The position numbers and the translations under genes are program-made. 44,483 bases of DNA from VBDM01 sp041496705 (GTDB lineage Bacteria; Pseudomonadota; Gammaproteobacteria; Burkholderiales; SG8-39). Under the pieces are notes generated by a model. The model was not told where the DNA came from. It did not search any database and saw only the letters and a program-made list of their open reading frames with translations. The stretch is taken from contig JBGQFD010000015.1 in the NCBI GenBank assembly GCA_041496705.1, forward strand, positions 1-44,483, in the 5' to 3' direction. The stretch's first letter is position 1. Every line of letters begins with the position of its first letter. Below are positions 41,201-44,483 of the stretch, piece after piece.

Positions 41201-42595
41201 GAGCATGGCGACGACCTCGTCGAACTCGCTCTTTTCCAGGCCGCGGTACGGATAGGCCCGGCGGAAGAGCTCGAATAAGGCGCTCTCGTCCCATTCCTCG
41301 GCGGCGGACTCGGCGACGATCTGCTGCGCGAGCACGTCGAGCGGGTTTACGGGGATGAGCACCCGGTCCAGTTCGCCGTCCTTCACCGCGCGCACCATCG
41401 CCGCGCACTCGATCAGGTCGTCGCGCGTGAGCGGAAACACGCGGCCCTTGGGCAGGCCGCTCACCGTGTGGCCCGAGCGGCCGACGCGCTGCAGGAGCGT
41501 CGCGATGCGATGCGGCGAGGAGATCTGGCAGACGAGATCGACATGGCCGATGTCGATGCCCAGTTCGAGCGAGGCGGTGGCGACCAGCACCTTCAGCTTG
41601 CCTTCGCGCAGCTTCGCCTCCGCTTCCAGCCGCGCTTCCTTGGCGAGGCTGCCGTGGTGTGCGGCGACATGCTCGGCGCCGAGGCGCTCGCTCAGCTGGA
41701 ACGCCATGCGCTCGGAGAGGCGCCGCGTGTTTACGAAGATGAGAGTGGTGCGGTGCGACTCGATGAGCTCGACCAGGCGCTTATAGGTCTCCTGCCAGAC
41801 TTCGCCCGACATCACCGCGTCGAGCGGCGAGCCGGGCACCTCGATCTCGAGGTCGATGGCCCGCTTGTGGCCGCGGTCTATTACGGTAACGTCAGCGATC
41901 GTGCAGCCCGATGTCTTCGAACCGACCAGGAACTGTGCGACCTCCTCAATGGGCTTCTGGGTCGCGGACAGGCCCACCCGCTGCAAGCGCCGTCCGCAGA
42001 CGTGGTCGAGACGCTCGAGCGACAACGCGAGATGCGCCCCGCGCCGCGACTCGAGCACGGCGTGAATCTCGTCGACGATGACGACGCGCGCGGTCTTCAG
42101 CATCTCGCGCGAGCGCTCGGCGGTGAGAAGCAGGTACAGCGACTCGGGCGTGGTCACCAGGATATGCGGCGGGGTGCGCAGCATCGCCGCGCGCTCGGCC
42201 TGCGGGGTGTCCCCGCTCCTCACCGCCGCGGTAATCCCGACCGGCGGCGAGCCCATTTCCTCGGCGATACGGCGCATCTCGCGGCGCGGCTCGGCGAGGT
42301 TCTTGTGGATATCGGCCGAGAGCGCCTTGAGCGGCGAAACGTAGACGACGCGCACCTCGTCGGGCAATTTCCCCGTCTCGAGCCTCTCGCGCAGCAACTG
42401 GTCGATCGAAGTGAGAAAGGCGGCGAGCGTCTTGCCCGACCCGGTCGGCGCCGCGATCAGCGTATGGCTGCCGGCCCGGATCGAGCGCCAGCCCTCGACC
42501 TGCGCCTCGGTCGGCGGCAGCACGTTCCCGGTGGAATCGCGGAAGTGTCCTTCCCACCAGCGCTGGACGACGGGATGGAAGTCGGAGGGAAGCAT
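38231..42595 (-). CDS. lhr: Lhr-type large superfamily 2 helicase
   Basis: 1454-residue ATP-dependent DNA/RNA helicase of the bacterial Lhr group, linked to DNA repair. The N-terminal half holds the helicase core: APTGSGKTLAAFL (motif I), VYVSPLKALSADI, VVIVDEIHAVLESRRGAHL (motif II), GLSATQKP (motif III), VATASLELGIDIGHVDLV and LQRVGRSGH (motif VI), then a winged-helix and Lhr-core region. The long C-terminal half fits the extra domain of bacterial Lhr, which forms an oligomer. The start is the ATG giving MLPSDFHPVVQRWW, eight codons inside the longest frame. Ends 35 bp from the integron integrase gene, and both are on the minus strand. Confidence 0.94.
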   Translation of the reverse strand: MLPSDFHPVVQRWWEGHFRDSTGNVLPPTEAQVEGWRSIRAGSHTLIAAPTGSGKTLAAFLTSIDQLLRERLETGKLPDEVRVVYVSPLKALSADIHKNLAEPRREMRRIAEEMGSPPVGITAAVRSGDTPQAERAAMLRTPPHILVTTPESLYLLLTAERSREMLKTARVVIVDEIHAVLESRRGAHLALSLERLDHVCGRRLQRVGLSATQKPIEEVAQFLVGSKTSGCTIADVTVIDRGHKRAIDLEIEVPGSPLDAVMSGEVWQETYKRLVELIESHRTTLIFVNTRRLSERMAFQLSERLGAEHVAAHHGSLAKEARLEAEAKLREGKLKVLVATASLELGIDIGHVDLVCQISSPHRIATLLQRVGRSGHTVSGLPKGRVFPLTRDDLIECAAMVRAVKDGELDRVLIPVNPLDVLAQQIVAESAAEEWDESALFELFRRAYPYRGLEKSEFDEVVAMLAHGYATKRGQRAALVHYDAVHQKLRGRRGSRMIAIMSGGAIPEVFDYRVKLEPEGTFIGTLNEDFAIESLPGDIFQLGNTSWRILQIGNGVVRVADAQGQPPSMPFWLGEAPSRSDEMSAAVSRLRAAADAKLPRPDQPRKSEELDAAVAWLVQDYALPRSAAEQIAAYLAEGKRALGVVPTAETLVLERFFDEAGGMQLVLHAPLGSRINKAWGLALRKKFCQSFNFELQAAATEEALVLSLGPMHSFALEEVFRYLNPKTVRETLVQAVLDSPIFETRWRWTTTLALAVPRNRNGTRLPAQIQRMIADELLAAIFPDAAACLDNIQGARELPAHPLVDQAIRDCLEQAMDLPQLVYTLQRVFSGEIRCLAKDTPEPSVFCNEILNSAVYTFLDDAPLEERRTRAVYTRRTTEPRSADDLGALDPAAIERVREEAWPAANTADELHDALLLAGFIRAEEASPGWRTLFDGLVAAGRTFDAGGFWISVERFDELNAVVPQSAIPIIPERLRKSWTREDAARELIRGRTEVLGPVTACGLVDSLGLPDVALIDGALLALENEGKLLRGRFTMASASGALEWCDRRLLARIHRYTLNRLRAEIEPVSAADFMRFLLHWQHAAGETQVKGVEGLAAVIEQLDGYEVPAGAWEHEVLAARVQDYEPDFIDRLCLAGRVAWGRLSPANGSGKAPLRSSPIALMLREHAGLWRAAAEPEGGDLSSEASAAYEALRSRGASFFHEIVSATGQLRTQAERSLGELAGAGLVTADSFGGLRALLAPSEKHRRRSRRGRPAYEVDTAGRWALLRGVVAVDDDGKRVEETARSLLRRYGVVFRALLARESRLPTWRELAAVYRRLEARGEIRGGRFVSGFGGEQFALADAVGRLRAVRKLEKNGELVALSGADPLNLVGIVTPDARVAAITPNRVLFRDGLAIAALEGGSVRCLAAAEFDAATLKSFFWKRSGAVAELRPLSEAARRRWLERKVRVPLPG

Positions 42596-42630
42596 GACGG
42601 ACGAGCCAATATACCCCAAGGCAGCCTGGG

Positions 42631-43695
42631 TCAGGTCGCGGGCTGGACCGCCGTTCCGCCGTACGTCGCGCGCGCCTGTTCGACGCGGTCAAGCGGACTC
42701 TTCACCCCGCGACCGCCCTTGTTCAGCACGTGCGTGTAGATCATCGTCGTGGACACGTCGGAGTGCCCGAGCAGCTCCTGCACCGTGCGGATGTCGTACC
42801 CGGATTCGAGCAAGTGAGTCGCGAACGAATGGCGCAGCGTGTGGCAACTCACGCGCTTGGCGATGGCGGCAGCGTGCGCCGCTTCACGGATCGCGCGCTG
42901 CGGCACCGAATCGTAGAGATGGTGGCGGCGCACCACGCCGTCCTCCGGATCGGCGGAGCGGTGATTGGCCGGAAACACGTACTGCCAGATCCACTCGTGG
43001 CCCGCGCGCGGATACTTGCGAGCGAGCGCGTACGACAGGCTCACCTCCCCATACCCAGCCTCGAGGTCGCGCGCGTGCAGCGACTTCACCCGCGCGAGGT
43101 GCGCGGCGAAGGGCGCCGCGAGCTTCTCGGGCATCATCGTCACGCGGTCCTTCCCTCCCTTGCCGTCGCGCACCAAGATCTGCCGATAGCCCAGGTCCAC
43201 GTCCTTCACCCGCAGGCGCAGGCACTCCATCACGCGCATACCCGCGCCGTAGAGCAAGCTCGCGATCAGCCAGCGCGTCCCCTGCAACTCGGCGAGCAGC
43301 CGCTCCACCTCCTCGCGCGTCAACACCACCGGCAGGCGCGGCGGACGCGTGGCGCGTTGCAGTCCGTCGAGCCACGCGAGCTCGCGACCGAGCACCTCCT
43401 TGTACAGGAACAAGAGCGCAGAAAGCGCCTGGTTCTGCGTCGACGCGGCCACCTTGCGCTCCGCCGCGAGGTGATTCAGGAACGCCGTCACCTCCGCCTC
43501 GCCCAGCCCCGCGGGGTGACGTCGCCCCGAAAAGTAGATGAAACGCCTGATCCAATGCGCATACGCCTCCTCCGTGCGCCGGCTGAAATAGCGGCGACAG
43601 ATCGCCTCGTGCACCTGCTCAAGGAGCCGCGGCCTTTGCGGCCCGACACCGTCGGGCGCGAGTGGAGTCGAAGATTCCCTTGATTCGGAAGTCAT
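42631..43695 (-). CDS. intI: Integron integrase (IntI-type tyrosine recombinase)
   Basis: Site-specific recombinase that inserts and excises gene cassettes at attI and attC. 354 residues. The SAM-like N-terminal domain (VHEAICRRYFSRRTEEAYAHWI) precedes a catalytic domain with Arg154 (AGMRVMECLRLR), His285 and Arg288 (CHTLRH), His311 (LLGHSDVS) and Tyr320 (TTMIYTHVL). The IntI-specific extra segment is present at about residues 220-260 (LARKYPRAGHEWIWQYVFPA, VVRRHHL), which XerC/D lack. GGGGA lies before the ATG. The gene diverges from the cassettes, as in all typical integrons. Confidence 0.96.
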   Translation of the reverse strand: MTSESRESSTPLAPDGVGPQRPRLLEQVHEAICRRYFSRRTEEAYAHWIRRFIYFSGRRHPAGLGEAEVTAFLNHLAAERKVAASTQNQALSALLFLYKEVLGRELAWLDGLQRATRPPRLPVVLTREEVERLLAELQGTRWLIASLLYGAGMRVMECLRLRVKDVDLGYRQILVRDGKGGKDRVTMMPEKLAAPFAAHLARVKSLHARDLEAGYGEVSLSYALARKYPRAGHEWIWQYVFPANHRSADPEDGVVRRHHLYDSVPQRAIREAAHAAAIAKRVSCHTLRHSFATHLLESGYDIRTVQELLGHSDVSTTMIYTHVLNKGGRGVKSPLDRVEQARATYGGTAVQPAT

Positions 43696-43723
43696 ATTTC
43701 ATCCCCTAGGCGCCTATCCTGTG

Positions 43724-43752
43724 ATAATAGGCACGGAATCACGGCGTAATAA
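43724..43752 (-). promoter_or_regulatory. Candidate intI promoter
   Basis: Minus strand: TTATTA, 17-base spacer, TATTAT (five of six matches to TATAAT). The transcript would start near 43717, about 22 bases before the start codon. A short inverted repeat (GCCTAT/ATAGGC, 43712-43732) overlaps the -10, and the palindrome TAGGCGCCTA lies at 43707-43716. Confidence 0.55.
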
Positions 43753-43755
43753 GGG

Positions 43756-43775
43756 TACTGGACATGCATACAGTA
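43756..43775. promoter_or_regulatory. Near-consensus LexA operator upstream of intI
   Basis: TACTGGACATGCATACAGTA matches the E. coli-type SOS box TACTGT-N8-ACAGTA at all but one of the core positions (CTGG for CTGT). It lies 3 bases from the -35 of the integrase promoter. Integron integrases are known to be SOS-regulated through LexA in several species. Repression here is inferred from sequence. Confidence 0.75.
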
Positions 43776-43803
43776 CCCCAACGCGTTGATTTTGGGAAGA
43801 GAT

Positions 43804-43827
43804 GACAGCCCGCCCGACGCGGGTGTC
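43804..43827. repeat. Bulged hairpin beside attI
   Basis: GACA-(G)-CCCGC, loop CCGAC, GCGGG-TGTC: nine base pairs with one bulged G, followed by TAATATAGG. It lies between the integrase promoter and the first recombination point. Extrahelical bases are a feature of integron recombination sites, but this structure is not an attC. Confidence 0.4.
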
Positions 43828-43867
43828 TAATATAGGGGACATTTCGGAAGTTCACTATACGTTAGGC
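43828..43867 (+). other. attI-like recombination site (first cassette junction)
   Basis: GTTAGGC at 43861-43867 is the core site (GTTRRRY), placed between the divergent integrase and the first cassette. Cleavage is expected between G43861 and T43862. The left boundary is arbitrary: a second inverted core box expected about 10-20 bases upstream is not clear. Identified from position, core sequence and the matching attC core downstream. Confidence 0.7.
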
Positions 43868-44334
43868 GTATGGCACCGACTCCGCGCATTTTCCGAGCTT
43901 CGCTAATCGCACCAGTCGCCGCACTTGGTCTCTGGTCAACGTTCCTTGCTTTGGCCTATCTCTTGTCAGGCGATGAACCGCCGAGTGGCCCGCTTCCTGA
44001 AAGCATAGTGCTCATAACGCTGCCCATTCTCTATGGTGCTTTGGCCCTTCTGTACAGCGCCGCTGGTCTTGCACTCATTCTGATGAAGGCGCTGTCACGC
44101 GTTGCCCTTACTGTCACGGCGAGTCTGCTGCCGCTCGCGTACGGGAGTTACTTGATCTTTGTTATTTACCGACGCGAAGGAGCCTCGGCAATCGCATTCG
44201 TCGCGCTCCTATTCTTTGTCGTGTGGCCAGTACTCGCCACGACGACTACGCTGGTATGGTGGCGCGTTGCTTATGGAATTGCGCCTAACCAGGCGTTGCA
44301 GCGGACCACCTTCGGCGGCCGCTGAACTTGGACG
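43862..44334 (+). mobile_element. First integron gene cassette (473 bp)
   Basis: Bounded by the attI core junction at 43861/43862 and the attC core junction at 44334/44335. It holds one ORF (43870-44325) that fills the cassette, with its stop codon inside attC. The compact shape, one gene plus attC and no promoter, is the standard cassette form. Confidence 0.85.
43870..44325 (+). CDS. Cassette-encoded four-helix membrane protein of unknown function
   Basis: 151 residues with four likely membrane helices: about 10-33 (LIAPVAALGLWSTFLALAYL), 44-70 (IVLITLPILYGALALLYSAA), 75-100 (ALTVTASLLPLAYGSYLIFV) and 105-131 (AIAFVALLFFVVWPVLATTT). The last residues (NQALQRTTFGGR) are encoded by the attC site and are not part of a real fold. 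The ATG is only 8 bases from the recombination point with no Shine-Dalgarno in the cassette, so translation may rely on sequence left of attI or be leaderless. Lower GC than chromosomal neighbours. No family recognised. Confidence 0.8.
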   Translation: MAPTPRIFRASLIAPVAALGLWSTFLALAYLLSGDEPPSGPLPESIVLITLPILYGALALLYSAAGLALILMKALSRVALTVTASLLPLAYGSYLIFVIYRREGASAIAFVALLFFVVWPVLATTTTLVWWRVAYGIAPNQALQRTTFGGR

Positions 44335-44340
44335 TTATGC
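44283..44340 (+). other. attC recombination site
   Basis: 58 bases from R'' GCCTAAC (44283-44289) to R' GTTATGC (44334-44340), which are complementary except for one base. Inside, CAGCGG (44299-44304) pairs with CCGCTG (44319-44324), and flanking bases (GTT/AAC, CC/GG) extend the fold with unpaired positions, as expected for the folded single-strand substrate of IntI. Size and layout match short attC sites. Confidence 0.85.
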
Positions 44341-44419
44341 GGCGTCGTTCTGAAGGCTTACATGCCTATCCTCCACTGTCTTGCAAATGAAATATATCTG
44401 GAACTTCTAGGATGAGAAC

Positions 44420-44483
44420 ATGAAAAAGTCGGGCGCGAGCCAAGGCCAGTCGGCATCGGAGCTCATCTCGAAAAGAATCGCCG
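44420..44483 (+). CDS. Second cassette gene, probable DUF1801 protein (partial)
   Basis: Only 21 codons are inside the window: MKKSGASQGQ then SASELISKRIA. The SASELI-KRIA opening resembles DUF1801 proteins (small iron-chaperone-like fold, function unknown), which commonly begin this way. AGGA lies 8 bases before the ATG. The gene is 85 bases after the attC junction, so it belongs to the second cassette; its end and attC are beyond the window. Confidence 0.55.
   Translation, partial: MKKSGASQGQSASELISKRIA

Noticed and set aside
41468..42739. 423-codon plus-strand frame opposite lhr and the integrase end
   Set aside because: Antisense to the helicase motifs of lhr; no ribosome-binding site or family signature.
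42631..43695. Reading the recombinase as XerC/XerD or a phage integrase
   Set aside because: The extra segment around residues 220-260, the divergent cassette with attC, and the LexA box all point to an integron integrase.
43695..43861. Cassette promoter Pc in the attI region
   Set aside because: ATGACA at 43802-43807 resembles a -35, but the nearest -10-like TAATAT is 20 bases away, too far for a confident call.

Overview
This is a high-GC bacterial chromosome segment that looks betaproteobacterial. The gene orders crp-ftsK-lolA-rarA-serS and exbB-exbD-lpxK-Trm112-kdsB-adk, LPS genes, the Lol system and a PII/NadE pair all fit that class. A flavocytochrome c sulfide dehydrogenase pair and a pyrophosphate-based energy module (H+-pumping pyrophosphatase plus PPi-type phosphofructokinase) suggest a sulfur-oxidising, possibly autotrophic organism. 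The lineage is inferred from gene content only.

Layout. 1-6.3 kb: minus-strand block of Crp/Fnr regulator, FtsK, LolA, RarA and SerS. 6.4-12.2 kb: trxB (+), glnB-type PII and nadE (-), a FemAB-like protein (+) and a DEAD-box RNA helicase (-). 12.3-18.7 kb: queG (-) divergent from tsaE-amiC (+), dedA (-), then mutL-miaA (+). 18.8-20.8 kb: an accessory island with a secreted SGNH hydrolase, an FN3 lipoprotein and a short relic of hppA. 20.8-29.4 kb: a long minus-strand run of exbB, exbD, lpxK, Trm112, kdsB, adk, pfp, hppA and an unrecognised 457-residue protein. 29.4-29.8 kb: a regulatory gap with inverted DnaA boxes. 29.8-33.4 kb: xseA, a tiny membrane ORF with a PuuD-like membrane protein, a DUF192 protein, a lysine-rich secreted protein, a decayed isocitrate dehydrogenase fragment and a cold-shock gene. 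33.8-38.2 kb: clpS-clpA and fccA-fccB. 38.2-42.6 kb: a large Lhr-type helicase.

The right end (42.6-44.5 kb) is the start of a chromosomal integron. It has an IntI-type integrase on the minus strand, a near-consensus LexA operator beside its promoter, an attI-like junction, a complete first gene cassette encoding an unknown four-helix membrane protein and ending in an attC site, and the start of a second cassette encoding a probable DUF1801 protein. The array runs off the window. This is the most interesting system here. Integrons as such are known; the novelty lies in the cassette contents.

Other points of note: a 26-residue internal duplication that doubles the catalytic-cysteine motif of NadE; a FemAB-like gene with no canonical start codon where its family homology begins; pyrophosphate enzymes clustered with adenylate kinase; and two gene relics (hppA, icd). 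No rRNA, tRNA, CRISPR array or intact insertion sequence was recognised.
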